A stretch of DNA of 64,000 bases, taken from assembly GCA_023935145.1 (NCBI GenBank), contig CM043698.1, positions 142,431,001-142,495,000 on the forward strand. Direction: 5' to 3'. The DNA is from Bretschneidera sinensis (taxonomy: Eukaryota; Streptophyta; Magnoliopsida; Brassicales; Akaniaceae). Positions 36,060 through 48,602 of the stretch are shown one piece after another. Position 1 is the stretch's first letter. The number at the start of each line of letters is the position of its first letter. A program made the translations under genes and the position numbers. Under the pieces are notes generated by a model, which had not been told where the DNA came from, did no database searches, and saw nothing but the letters and a program-made list of their open reading frames with translations.

Positions 36060-36944
36060 GTATTTTAAGTACAAATATTGAAATCCTTCACCACAAGTTT
36101 CCCCTGCAATTTAACACAGTGGTTTCTAATATTGTCAGCTTGTTAGGGCCATTATGATGGTCCTTTATTTTATTTCTTGCTAATTAACTAGTCCATCCAT
36201 TACACGAGCTTGTACACTGTTCCCTAGTAATCGAAAAATGGCTTTCTGCATTTTATTGAAAGAAAATTTACACACACAAACCAAATGCTTACATATAATC
36301 CACCTTACTCGGACCGGTATACGTGCTTGGAATTTCTCCACTCAGTTTGTTAAAGCTGTGGTCTCTGCAACTGAATTTATAAACAAAACATTAAAAAACA
36401 ACAAAGTATTTATTTCCACAACCTGTTTAATTCAGGATGAATGGTAGACAACCAAAAAGTTTTCGAACATCATAGTGAACTTTGCAACCAAGAAGACCTA
36501 AAAAAAAGATGCCTTTGCCACAAAAGAGTGTCGGAGACAAGAACTAAATCATACAGAGTAGAAGGTTCCAACTAGCTTAATTGGTATAGTCATTTAAGGG
36601 TTTTACTAAAGACTTGGGATCAAATCCGGCCTTCTCCTTCACATGGAGTTTGGAGATAGGGGATTAGAGAGGGCTAGCTCATTACAACCAACCATTAGAA
36701 CAAAAAAAAAAAGGAACTACTTTCAAGTGTCAATGTTTCAGCATCAGTTTTACATGTGTGACAAACACATCTCTTGAGGTTCCTTCAATTCTCATATTCT
36801 CTAACAACAGAGTTAATATTATGATATAGCCCTAACTGAGTTTATTCCATCAATATAAGATAATGAAAATTGAGCTATGAAAGGGTACTAGATGATCCTT
36901 CAAATGGTATCATGACATTTTCAAAAGAAAAATCCTTTTATCTG

Positions 36945-37160
36945 TGTTGAATTTAAGAGAGGAAGTGAGACAACACAAAAAGAAGAATTGTATTGAATGG
37001 TGTGATTTACTTATAAAGGGAGCTATCCTATTTATATAAGTCAATAGGAGAGGTAAAGCTATACACAACCAATGTGGGATTATCCTATTTATACAAGCTA
37101 ATAGGAGAAGCAAAGCTATACACAACCAATGTGGGACTAAGCCCATATAATACATTAACA
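36945..37160 (-). repeat. 3' LTR of the copia element
   Basis: Begins tgttgaattta and ends tacattaaca. It contains an internal near-duplication of ctatacacaaccaatgtggga. Confidence 0.93.
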
Positions 37161-40100
37161 TCCCCCTCAAACTCAAGGCGGTAAGTGGGAGGTGAACTTG
37201 AGTTTGGAAACCAGAGAGTGAAAGTGTCCGGGTGGATGAGCCTTAGTGAAAATGTCAGTTGTCTGATCGGCTGAACTAACGGATTGTAGACGAACCATAT
37301 TCTAGAGAATGTGATTACGGATGAAGTGGATATCATTCTCGATGTGTTTTGTACGCTCGTGGAAGACATCATTGTGAGCAATCTGAATAGCGCTCCTATT
37401 GTCACAGTGTAGGATAGTGGCAGCAGGAGTAGAGATACCCATGTCAGTGAGTAGCCATCGAAGCTAAAGAAGTTCTTGAGTTGCATCAGCCATGGCACGA
37501 TATTCAGCTTCAATACTAAAACGAGCAACCACAGTTTGTTTCTTACTACGCCAGGAAATGAGAGAATTGCCCAAAAAGAAACAGTAACCAGTGGTTGAAC
37601 GTCTGTCGGTAGGGAATCCGGCCCAATCAGCATAAGAATAGGCTTATAAAACGGGGGCAGACTGTGCTGAGAAATGAAGCCCATGAAATAAAGTACCCTT
37701 GACATACCTAAGAATGCGAAGAACAGCCAAGTAATGGGAGTTTCGAGGAGCAGACAAGAACCGACTGACCTGATGAACGGCATAGACAATGTCAGGGCGA
37801 GTGACAGTAAGGTATACAAGACTTCCAACCAGTTGACGATATAGAGTGACATCCTGAAGAGGTGAACCATCGAGTGGGGTAAGTCTAACATTCGGCTCGA
37901 GAAGAGTAGTGGCAGTGGTTGAGTCAGTGATCCCAGCCTTGGAAAGGAGATCCGAGGCATATTTGGCATGAGAGGGAAAAAATCCATCAGAATTAGATGA
38001 GACTTCGAGGCCAAGAAAATAGGTGAGCACGCCAAGATCTTTCATCTCGAATTGGCCACTGAAAAACTTTTTGAGTTCGGAAATATCGTGTAGATCATCT
38101 CCAGTAATAACTGTATCATCCACGTATAGTAAAAGAATGATAGTGCTGAATTTGACAAACCAGTCATGTAGAGCTTGTTTCAAACCATATAGGGCACGAC
38201 AAAGGCGACAAACTTTGTTTCGAGGGGCATCCAAGCCGGGAGGTGTATGCATATAGACTTCCTCAAAAAGATCCCCATTGAGAAATGCATTTTTGACATC
38301 CATTTGAAATAGAGTTCATCTTCGAATGGCGGCGACAGCAAGGAGTGTACGGACAGATGTGAGCCTCGCTACTGAAGCAAATGTCTCTTCATAGTTAATG
38401 CCATATTCCTTAGCAAATCCTTTGGCAACAAGTCAGGCTTTATATCGTTCAATAGAGCCATCAAAAAGTTTCTTGATCTTAAACACCCATTTACACCCAA
38501 TAGGAGTTTTTTCAGGGGGCAGATCAACAATATCCCAGGTATGAGTTTTAGCTAGGGCCTGAAATTCTTTATCCATTGCTTTCTGCCAAAGTGGATTAGT
38601 ACTAGCTTCCTTTTAGGATTGAGGCTCATGCAGATGAAATATAGTGGAAAAACAATGATAATCACAATGGTAATCAGCAAGAAGAGAAGGAGGATGAGTT
38701 ACCCTAGTAGATCTGCGGGGGTGATCTGGAGGATGGCTCTCAGAGGGAGTTGGTGCAGACTCATTAGACATAGGGATATCCTCGGGCATGACCGATTGAG
38801 TCGGAGAGGTAAGGTCAGCTGAGGGTTCTGGGGCTGGAGTTGGGTCCGGAACAGAAGGGGTGATATCAGCTGGTGATTCGGAGGTGGACTCAACAGTACC
38901 TGAAACTGGATTATCAAGAAATAACTCAATAGATGGATCAGTAAAGAATATGGAGTTAGTGATGGTTGACATGTCAAATGACCATAAGGAAGAGAACATT
39001 TGATGTTCCCAAAAAAATGACATGACAAGAGATACGAAGAGTTTTAGAAATAGGATCCTAGCACCGATACTCCTTATGTTCAATACCATATCCAATGAAA
39101 CAACACAGATGAGCCATTGGTTGTAATTTGTTGTGTTCATGTAGTTTGAGAAGAACAAAACAAGCGCAACCAAAGACTCTGAGGTTAGAGTAATCAGGAG
39201 GTTTACCGAAAAGGCGCTCGAATGGAAACTGATTTTGGATTGTAGTGGAAGGGACACGATTGATTGTGTACATTGCGGTTAAGGCAGTATCACCCCAGAA
39301 ACGTTCAGGACATGATGACGAAATGAGTAGAGCACGAACGGTGTCAAGAATATGTCGATGTTTGCGTTCGAATCGTCCATTTTGTTGGGAGGTTCCAGGG
39401 CACGAGCGGTGGGGAAGCGTGCCATTTTTGTGAAGTAAGTTTAGAAAAGCACGGTCTTTATATTTCATTGCATTATCTGAACGAAAATTTTTGATATTCC
39501 GAGAGAATTGAGTTTGAATCATAGAAGAAAAATCAGAATATATTTGAAAGAGTTCAGACCTGCTTTTCATAAGAAACAACCAAGTATAACGAGAATAGTC
39601 ATCCACAAATATAACAAAATAACGAGCACCACCCATTGATACATGAGGAGAAGGCCCCCAAACGTCAGAATGTACTAAATCAAAAGGTGCAAGGGAAACT
39701 GACTGACTCCCATTAAAAGGTAAAGCTGATTGTTTTGCAAGTTGACAATGAGTACAATGAAAAGACTCATGCTAAAGTGATCCTAATTGACCACTAGAAA
39801 TAAGAGAACATAGAGGGCTGGATGAAGTGTGACCTAACCGAGAGTGCCACAATTCCACGGGAGAGAGTGTTGGGATAGATGCGGCTGATTAGTTTGGTGA
39901 TGGTGAGGATGGGACTTGGAGGTGAGTGAGCTCAAAGAGACGTCCAACTTTACGATCAGTTCCAAGGAGTTTTCCTGTCTGAGGGTCATGCACACTACAA
40001 CCAGTAGAAGAAAAATGCAAATCAAGTCCAAGATCACATAGTTGTCTAACAGATATAAGGTTAAGCGTAAGATTAGGAACCAAATATGTGTCAGGGAAAG

Positions 40101-40300
40101 ACAAATGAGAATTATCAACATGTCCAGTGTGGCTAACCACATATTTGATCCATTGGCAGTGTGAATAGTAGGTGCATGCTCATCACGGGTTTTAAAGGAA
40201 AATATAGAGGCATCAGAAGTTATATGATTGCAACAAGCAGAATCAAAATACCATCGAGATGTACCTGGTGTAGCTGACATGGCTATATTGTTACTAGTTT
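37161..40300 (-). pseudogene. copia pol: protease, integrase, reverse transcriptase, RNase H
   Basis: From high to low coordinates: a protease fragment at 40280-40180 with RWYFDSACCNHIT; the integrase core at 39636-39058 with FVDDYSRYTWLFLM, the second aspartate in NFRSDNAMKY and FERKHRHILDTVRALL; a proline/serine-rich linker; reverse transcriptase around 38570-37660 with MDVKNAFLNGDL and the catalytic YVDD box (LLLYVDDTVITGDD); and RNase H to about 37170, where EAEYRAMADATQEL is readable in another frame. Stops and frameshifts separate the blocks. The order integrase before RT defines Ty1/copia. Confidence 0.92.
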
Positions 40301-40381
40301 TAGTTAGAGCCTCAGTAAGAATGGGGCATAAACCACTCCAATCAGGTGGAGAGCTGGATGAAGTTGGTGTAGCATCAGTGG

Positions 40382-41209
40382 CTATAGCAGCAGTATTCTT
40401 TGGCTTGGAATAGAATCAATTGTATGAGCTTTATGAGCGATATTGGTTCCCATTTGATTTATTTCAAAAAGGAAGTTTAGGGCAGTCTGCAAGATAGTAA
40501 GCCGATTTTCTGCAGACTTTACATAGGCGAGAAGAACATTTGAGCAATTCATGTTCTTGTGAATGACAATACTTGTAATATAAGGGCTTCTGGTATGGAT
40601 TTGTCTTGGTAGCTGGTCAAATTCCTCTCTCAAGCCCATCAAGAATTGCATAATGTGTGTCTCAGTTCGGTACTTTCCATGAACATCGGCATCTTTTGTG
40701 CATTTTCAAGTTGGCTCAGTGAGAGCTAACTGGTTCCACATGGTAGTCATCTGAGATAGAAAGCTGTTGATAGTTTGTCCAGGTTCTTGGCGCATGCTAT
40801 GAAGGATGGAAAGAAGACGACACCGATTTGAGATGTCTGCCCTGGTGTAGCGGTGTTGGAGAAGATCCCAAGCTTCTTTAGCTGTATGGAGTGTACCAAA
40901 TTGAAGTTTGATTTTTGCGATAATAGTGGCACGAAACCATGTGAGAATCTGGTGATTTTTACTATCCCAATCCTCTAGACGGTCAACATATTTGTCAGCA
41001 TCTTCATCGTCCTTTTTCTTGGGTTCAGTGATATCTCTAGTCACGTAACGCCACAATTTTTGTCCACGGAGGAAACCAGACATTTCTTGAGCCCACACAA
41101 CATAATTAGATTCATCCAGAACAGTAGTAATAACCCGGGGTAAGTACGATTCAGCCATAAGCACAAAAAGGAAGGTGAACCTCCAAGAAACCGGTGAAGT
41201 GGTGATCAA
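40382..41209 (-). pseudogene. copia gag
   Basis: The frame at 41209-40706 includes LPRVITTVLDESNYVVWAQE and TAKEAWDLLQHRYTRAD, typical of the plant copia gag (UBN2-type) region. The following block at 40651-40382 holds a degenerate CCHC knuckle in another frame, and a frameshift separates the two. Gag would form the virus-like particle and bind RNA. The first methionine of the domain is probably MAESYLPR rather than the first ATG of the frame. Confidence 0.85.
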
Positions 41210-41572
41210 CCGATGATGTGGTGGTCAACGAGTGACGTGGCACTGACGTGTCAGTGAGGTGGCGTTGATGTGGCTTTTAGGGATATCGTGACAGCAGCGT
41301 TTCTGAAACAAGAGCGGCAGGGGATATGATGTCAACAGGTGACGTGGCAGTGAGGTGGCCTTTAGGGTTGACATGGCAGCAGCATTTCTAAAATAAGAGC
41401 GGCAGCGGAGATGATGTCGATGGAGAATGAGACTCTGACTATAGTGGTGACCTGACGGGTATGAAAATGATATACTATAAGTTTTTTCTGATGGGAAGGA
41501 TCCACTAATAGTGGCAATCACAGAGCATACTCAACTCTTAAAATACCGAGAACCATTATGGCTCTGATACCA

Positions 41573-41788
41573 TATTGAATTTAAAAGAGGAAGTGAGACA
41601 ATACAAAAAGAAGAATTGTATTGAATGGTGTGATTTAATTACAAAGGGAGCTATCCTATTTATATAAACCAATAGGAGAGGTAAAGTTATACACAACCAA
41701 TGTGGGATTATCTTATTTATACAAGCTAATAGGAGAAGCAAAGCTATACACAACTAATGTGGGACTAAGCCCATATAATACATTAACA
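41573..41788 (-). repeat. 5' LTR of the copia element
   Basis: Begins tattgaattta (TG mutated to TA) and ends tacattaaca. It is adjacent to the tRNA-iMet primer site on its left. Confidence 0.93.
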
Positions 41789-43189
41789 ATCTGCATTAAA
41801 GAGGGGGGGTGGGGGTGGGGAGGGGCAGAGGAGAACAAGTCTGTACTAACAAGTTCTTTAAAGCTGTCATTTCCCCAAGATATTCAGGTAGCCGCCCAAT
41901 GATATTACAACTCCTAAGAACCCTGTAACACAAACAAATGACATACACTTTGAGTTGCCAAAAAAAAGGAAAAAGGAGGAAGGTATTGCCACTTTTTATA
42001 AATTAAGTTCAATATCGCGTAAACATTTTACTCACAGTGTCTTCATCTTTGTCATGTTGCTAAGTTGCGGAAAGGTAGCTTCAGTTCCATTTAAATCACT
42101 AATTCTCCTGCATATATCACGTTCAACCAACACAAGGTACATTATTAATTAAAACCCCACATGAAATTAATTAGAATCTAAAAAAATCATACTTACAGAT
42201 CATTTAATTTTTCAAGAGCTGCAATACCACCAGGAATTGGTCCAACCAAACCACTAGCCTGAATTACTCTGTTGTTGCAAAATATTGAGTCAAATAAGCG
42301 ATAATGCAGAATTCTATGAACTCAAGAATGTCACAAATGATAAAGCTCTCACAATTTTTCAAGTTTTGTCCAGTTTTGAATAAAATTAGGTATCTTTTCT
42401 TTAAAGTGGTTGTCACTGATCCGACTGCATAATGTTTGAAAAAATGATTAATCAACTTCAAATGCAATAAACAGTAATTAATATGAGCTTAATGAAACAT
42501 GACTAAAATGCTTTCAAGTCCTTCAATGAAGTTAGCTTAGCAAATGTTACAGGGACTTCCCCACAAAGATTATTTGAGGTTAGTAGCCTACAACATCAAC
42601 ATAAACAACAAAAATATAAACAAATAAATTCAAACAATCAGAATATCAATGTGAATCTTTAAAACCCTTTTAAATAAAAGAACATTAAATGAAACAAAAC
42701 ATTAAAAATTCATACCAAAGAAGGAGGAAAAAAGAAGAGGGGTAGATTCCAAAGCTTAGTAACGATTTGCAAGGATCATAAAAACTTAAATAATGGTCTT
42801 ACATTCTCTCTATAACGGGTAGATTCCAAAGCTTTGGAGGCAAATCCCCTTAAAGTTGATTGAAATCCATAGTACTATAAAATTATCAATACACAATTTT
42901 GAATCAATTAATAAGAACATGGTTATAAACATCCCTACACAAATTGAAATGACCACAAAAAATAGAGAAAAAATTGGTTTATAAAGAACTCACATATACT
43001 GATAAGAGTGAAAATGTTTGCTAGCTCTTTTGGAATTGAACCCGTTAACCGGTTTCCTACAACAGAACTGCAATATATAATATATTAATATCCAAGTGTT
43101 AATTTCACCACCGAAAATGACAAAAGAAAATAAGCATCAATGCTTAATCCATGAATTTTATGCTCATTTACACAAACAATATATGTGCA

Positions 43190-43194
<5 letters not shown>

Positions 43195-43276
<82 letters not shown>
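43195..43276. repeat. (AT)n microsatellite
   Basis: About 80 bases of pure AT alternation in the intron between LRR exons 2 and 3 of the right arm. The left arm has only a short tatatgcacatata at the matching place (30825). Confidence 0.97.
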
Positions 43277-43280
<4 letters not shown>

Positions 43281-45348
43281 GTACATATAAATTTATACGT
43301 ATACATGTTGGCTAGTTGTATGGAGCCCCATTCTGGCGGAATGGTACCGTTGAGATAGTTTATGGTGAGATCACTGTATGAAGATGGACAGTCAAGTTAG
43401 TTTGTTCATAGAAGAAAAAGGGAAAGAAGAAAAAAATAGAATTCCAACGTTTAAAAGGGTAATACTGGAAATGAAAAGGGACAAAATTGGCATGAAAAGT
43501 ATGACATGTAAAATACTTATCAGTCCTTGGAGGAAAGGAAGCCTGACCAGTTCTGGAGGGAGTGTGCCTGGGAGATTCTGTGCCTTGAGTAATCTTTGCT
43601 TCAACAGAGAATGGGCTTAAATTATATACAATGTATAGTATGCGTGATAAACAGAAATCTTTTATTTGCATTTATCTCATAAAACCTGTAGTACTGTTGG
43701 GTTTTGCTTCAATCAAGAATGGAGCTTTGATATTCACTGCCTGTGCATGGCTTTTTATCTATTTATGATCCGGCTTATCTATTTATGATTCAATGGTATA
43801 GCTTATGAAATGATATATATTTTTTATAAATCAAAATTAAATCAAAAAATTTATGAAAATTATTTTTATTATTATTTTATTAAACATTAAAGAGTATAAC
43901 TTTAACCGTTTCAAAAATTATTTATAAATCATATACGGTTTTCAATGTTAGACTAAACATATTCTAATAAAGTACCGTTTGACCTGGTTGTTCAAAATTA
44001 AAAACTAAAAAAGATGTCAAAACAATTTTTTGATAAAATAACTGCTTCAATTTCATTAAATCTATTTTTCCGGTATCTAATTCTTCCTTAAAACTATTAT
44101 TCAAAACGCTAGGCCAATCAATACCTAAATTTTTCAGTAAGACATAAAAGAGCAATGCTATTTAAACATTCATCAGAAGTTTTTTTTTAGTGCTTTTTGA
44201 GATGTTTGAAAGAAATGACTAGCAATCATTACTCAAGATTATAACTTGCAATCAGACTAGCACCTTTTTATTGAACTTCAGATCTTTGAAACACAACAGT
44301 CACTTTTCCTGGATCCTCGCAGCCATCATTTGGCATGAAGGTCTGACACAACACATGCCCAAATAAAGTGACCAACCCAATACTTTCAGCCCTAAATTGT
44401 TGAGAAATTTGTAGGTGTAATGGTTACATGTTAATTTTTCGTTAAAAAAAAAAAAACTGTTTTTTATCCTAATGATCTATTGATAGATATCAGTATACCC
44501 AACCAAATCGAATAAGATCTTGAAGGTAAACTGTGTTTCTTACATTTTATCTCATCAGCCAATAAATTTGTGTATAAAATTAAATTATTTATAAACTGAT
44601 AATAAAAAAACAAAATCTGACATTGAATTCATCATATGTATTAATTATTCCATGAAAGTGTCGAGCACATTAAAAAAAATATATATATCAGCCCAAAAAA
44701 ACAAAAGCAAACAGAAAAAGACACCTGACAAGTTGCAAAGTAGACCCCATTTAGATTAGATTAGACCCCTACTTTGTGCTTATTAGCATTCATGCAGTCA
44801 TGTTTTCATTTTTATAGTATATTTAAACTTAAAGTTCCAAGACTTAGCTTCCAATCACCTTCACATTAATTATAATTAATTTGGTTGTTGGTTTCACCTT
44901 CGCTCTTTTTTTTGTATAAGTCTTGAAATTCTACGTGGTTGAAGCGATTTTTATTTTATATTTTGAGTTTAATTTTTAAAATATAAATTATATGGTTGTT
45001 TTTGTTAATATAAAAAATTAACAAATATAAAAATAAAAAAATTATTTTAACTTTATTCAAAGTGTTTCAAATGGGGTAAACATTTCATCTCAAATATATA
45101 AAAATTACTCCCAATATCAACAATAAGTACTAAAAATGACATACAAAAGTTTGTATAAAATGTTTACCAATGAATTAAGCAAGTATGAAATAGTTTTTTG
45201 TTTTTTTTAATTTAATGATTGTCAACTCTTCATGCTAACAAAGACAACCACATGATTTATTTTGCCAAAAAAAATCTCAAGGTATAAAATGAAAATCAGA
45301 CAAACCACGGGGTATTTCGTAAAATTAAACCAAATATTTATAATTGGC

Positions 45349-45795
45349 TTAATTTCATGAAATACCTTGTAGTTTGCCCCATTTTCAATTTATATCCTAA
45401 GATTTTTTTTGACAAAATAAACCTCGTTATTTTCTTTATTTTCAATTTATACCCTGAGTTTTTTTTAGGCAAAATAAACCACGTGGTTTGCCTGATTTTC
45501 AATTTATACCATGAAGTTTTTAACAGTATTAATTCATTTATACTAACAGAGACATGTCACATACCACATGGTATAAATTGAAAATTAGGTAAACGATGGG
45601 GTTTATTTTGCCATAAAAAACAATGTATAAATTGAAAATTAAGTAAACCACGTGGTTTATTTTACCAAAAAAAAACTTAGGGTATAAATTAAAAATTAGA
45701 AAAAACCATAGGGTTTGTTTATTTTCTCAAAAAAAACTCAAGGTATTAATTGAAAATCAAGCAAATCACATAGCATTTTATAAAATTAAACCTTA
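45349..45795. repeat. inverted array of short degenerate units
   Basis: Units of about 60-75 bases built around cacgtggtttgcctgattttcaatttatacc occur about three times in plus orientation (45349-45520), then about four times inverted (45550-45795). Two related units lie at 45240-45340 and 19905-19985. Origin unknown. Confidence 0.7.
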
Positions 45796-48602
45796 CTTTT
45801 AACATTACAACCATCATTTTATTATTTGAGTTAATATTAACATAAGGCAAATTAAGCTTTTGCAAGTGATAATATATTGTTGAGATCATACAAACTTAAT
45901 TATATATTTTATGCTCTTTTACCTCAATCAAAGTACTAACTAATTATGGAAAAAGTGAGAAAAATAAATTTTTGAAAGTGATCAACTGCAAAGAAAAAGA
46001 AGAAAAACACGAAAAGGTGTGTGAGTAGGGAACCTATGTTTAATTAAAATGAGTAATATTTCAAGACAAAAATTAAGAAGCCGGCAATAAGGAAATTTTC
46101 TACTCCAGCGAGCTCTGTTTGTGATTTTTCAATGTCTACCCATGGTATGGCTCTGTCGGCAATTATATTATATAAAAATAAATAAATTTTTTTTATTTAA
46201 ATATATAAAATTATTAAATATAAATACATAAAGAAAAATAAAGTATCACTACCTAACCCTAACTACTCCTTTCTATTTTTGGAAACCCAAATTAAATTTT
46301 TGACCCAAAAAATAAAAGTTAAAAATCCATAATAATTAAGGATAATACATTGTGTTCACGAGAATATTAAACAAATAATAATTCAACTAATAATATTTAA
46401 AGATGTTTCATATCACCATATGTATCAATTTTCACATTTTAACAAAGGTACCAATGAAAATCTAATGATAATATGTAAAATTGTAAATTTTGTATTTACT
46501 AGATCATTAAATAAAGAAATTTCCAAATTTGATAAAACAAATAACTGAATTATAGATCTTGAATTATGCTTTGTTTGGGTAAGTAAAAGAATCAAATACT
46601 GTGAATCATAATAAATAAATAAAAAAACTGGTTATATATATTAATATATTGAAGTTAGTAATATCTTGATTATGTATGTTATTAAAATCTGATTTTTATT
46701 TTGTTAATGTTAATTTAGAGATCTTTAATTTACAATTTAACAAAGTTGTACTCCATACCTAGCTCTCATAAAAATAAAAATAAATTCATTAGGAAGTATT
46801 ATTTGAATGTAAAGAAACGGTTGCACCTAGCTGAAAAATAAATCAGAGAGTAGTAATCTTTTGATCTAGAGATTATTTTTTAATTTTTTATTTAAAATAT
46901 TTGAATTCAGTTTCCTCCTCTCCAACACATTAAAAGAAAGGAAGATAATTTGATGTGTAAGTTATTATAATATGTTCAATAAGCAAAACGATAAGACAAA
47001 AGAAAAAAGCATACTACTATTAGAGTGAGTATAATTCCATTTGAACGGAGATGGCCTAAAAAATTTGATGTAACCCAATTATATCAGGTTGAAAAAATCT
47101 CAATCCATGAACCCATTCAATTTTAACTCAATTCAATTTATTTAAATAAGTTTAGAAGATTTGGGTCATCGGTTTAGTATTTTTTTACTTAAAAATTAAT
47201 GCAAACATATTAAATAATAAAATATATTTTACTACAATTATTCATCATCTATTAGAGTCAAAATCAAATTCATACAAGAATTTATTAAATATTACAAACC
47301 ATCATTTACAAATTAAATACCTTAAATCACTTCACACAAAGTTTAAACAACCTTAATTTAATACAAACCATATAAAAGTGGTAGGAATTCAGATATCCCA
47401 AAATAACTATGCAATCACAATAACAAAAATAAAGAGAAAAATAACAAAAAAAAATTTAACATTTGACACCTCTGTTAAAATTCACTACACCACAATACAC
47501 AATTTTTCTAGACAAAACTGTTTGAAAACTCTCCCCAATCTCATAACCCAAAACTCTAATACACCCAATATCTACTCAACCCTTGGATCTTATGTTGGTG
47601 TTTAATTGCTATACTCTCATCTCACCAACTATTCCTAGTTAAAAAAAAATGGGATGAGAGACTAAATATGTTTATGCCCATATTTATAATAACTAATACT
47701 CACATCCTTTTGACACATAGATGACGTGAGACTAAAACAACTTACATTAACACTTCTCTTCAATGTGGGATTTGAGGAGTATCCCAACAACTTCCTTCAT
47801 TGACTCAAATCCCCAATTATTTCGATCCTTAGTCCGAATTTCCCTCCACATGATCAAAACCTACCCGTTTTAATCAGACCTTCAATACTGTTTCATCAAA
47901 TTTTGAGCCTAATCTCAATCATAACAAAAAGTAAATAAAAACTAGATTTGAAAAGTGTTTGATCAATCAAATTCTTCAAAACTTCAACACTAGTATAGAC
48001 TTGATTCTAGAATCTTTATAACCAAGTTACATCGTACCAAAAATATAAAGTGAATTAATATAAGATAAACAAATCAATTCAACAAGTTTTTGAAAAACAT
48101 AGTGAAAGTTCAAAAAAAATATTTTTCGTGAGAACAAACCTTTGTTTTTAACTAAAAAATATTAAAAAAAGAAACATACTTATTACATTTTTAAATTCTA
48201 ATGGGCATTTTTTTTTATAAAAACTAACATTTTTTGTTTGAGGGTTTCTAAGAAGAAAAAAGAAAAAAAAATATGAATATATATATATATATATAGCAAT
48301 TCAAACTAATTTATCAAAATATGAATATAGTTCATCAAATATACACACAAAATATATATTCAAATTCAAATTAACTTACCAAAATATGGATGTAGTCCAC
48401 CAACTCTTAGTAAATATATTTTAAATATAATCATATACTGATCATGTTGAATTTTTTTTAACTCGTGACCCAACTCAACCCACCAGGTTTAAAAAAATTT
48501 CAATCCAAACCCAATCCAATTTTTGAAAACTCAAACTCAACCCAACCTATTACACCAGTTTGGATCGGGTCTCAAGTCTACTGATTTTCATACTCACGAT
48601 GC
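45796..48602. other. AT-rich intergenic, no gene recognised
   Basis: No supported coding frame. There is an AT tract at 48272-48294, and ccaactcaaccc-like C-rich blocks at 47060-47130 and 48460-48590 that could be decayed element ends. Otherwise nothing. Confidence 0.5.

Larger units (their letters stand above)
36945..41788 (-). mobile_element. complete short-LTR Ty1/copia retrotransposon
   Basis: Two 216-base LTRs (36945-37160 and 41573-41788) flank gag-pol on the minus strand. The 5-bp target duplication atctg is perfect at 36940-36944 and 41789-41793. The primer site (complement of gctctgatacca, 41561-41572) fits tRNA-iMet. The polypurine tract is the complement of tccccctc at 37161-37168. 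The LTRs differ at about ten positions by eye, nearly all transitions. Coding capacity is broken by stops. Lineage within copia is not decided. Confidence 0.95.
36292..43591 (-). pseudogene. LRR-malectin receptor-like kinase, LRR exons (right copy)
   Basis: Minus-strand copy of the left-arm exons, interrupted by the copia element between exons 10 and 9. Approximate exons from 5' to 3': 43591-43521, 43374-43306, 43070-42999, 42865-42797, 42595-42520, 42415-42344, 42270-42203, 42110-42035, 41925-41853, 36365-36292. This copy is better kept: exons 6 and 7 are separate here (SDNHFKEKIPNFIQNWTKL and GLVGPIPGGIAALEKL), and exon 9 reads NIIGRLPEYLGEM. It also lacks malectin, membrane and kinase parts on its own strand. 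Exon 4 has a stop in ttaagggga. The intact parts show what the left copy lost. Confidence 0.85.
36107..45348 (-). repeat. right arm of the giant palindrome
   Basis: Inverted copy of 19873-33944 without the pararetrovirus and solo LTR, but with its own insertions: copia 36945-41788, an (AT)n tract near 43200-43276, and about 450 bases at 44455-44920 that are absent from the left arm. The inner boundary is at caatttaacacagtgg, the outer at about 45348. Confidence 0.92.

Noticed and set aside
43096..43290. Open frame of repeated Ile-Tyr
   Set aside because: It is a translation of the (AT)n microsatellite.
45349..45795. CRISPR-like array
   Set aside because: Units are degenerate, change orientation and lack uniform spacers, and the setting is a plant nuclear genome.
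46250..46265. Telomere-like taaccctaac
   Set aside because: Only a single unit and part is present, so it is not an interstitial telomere array.
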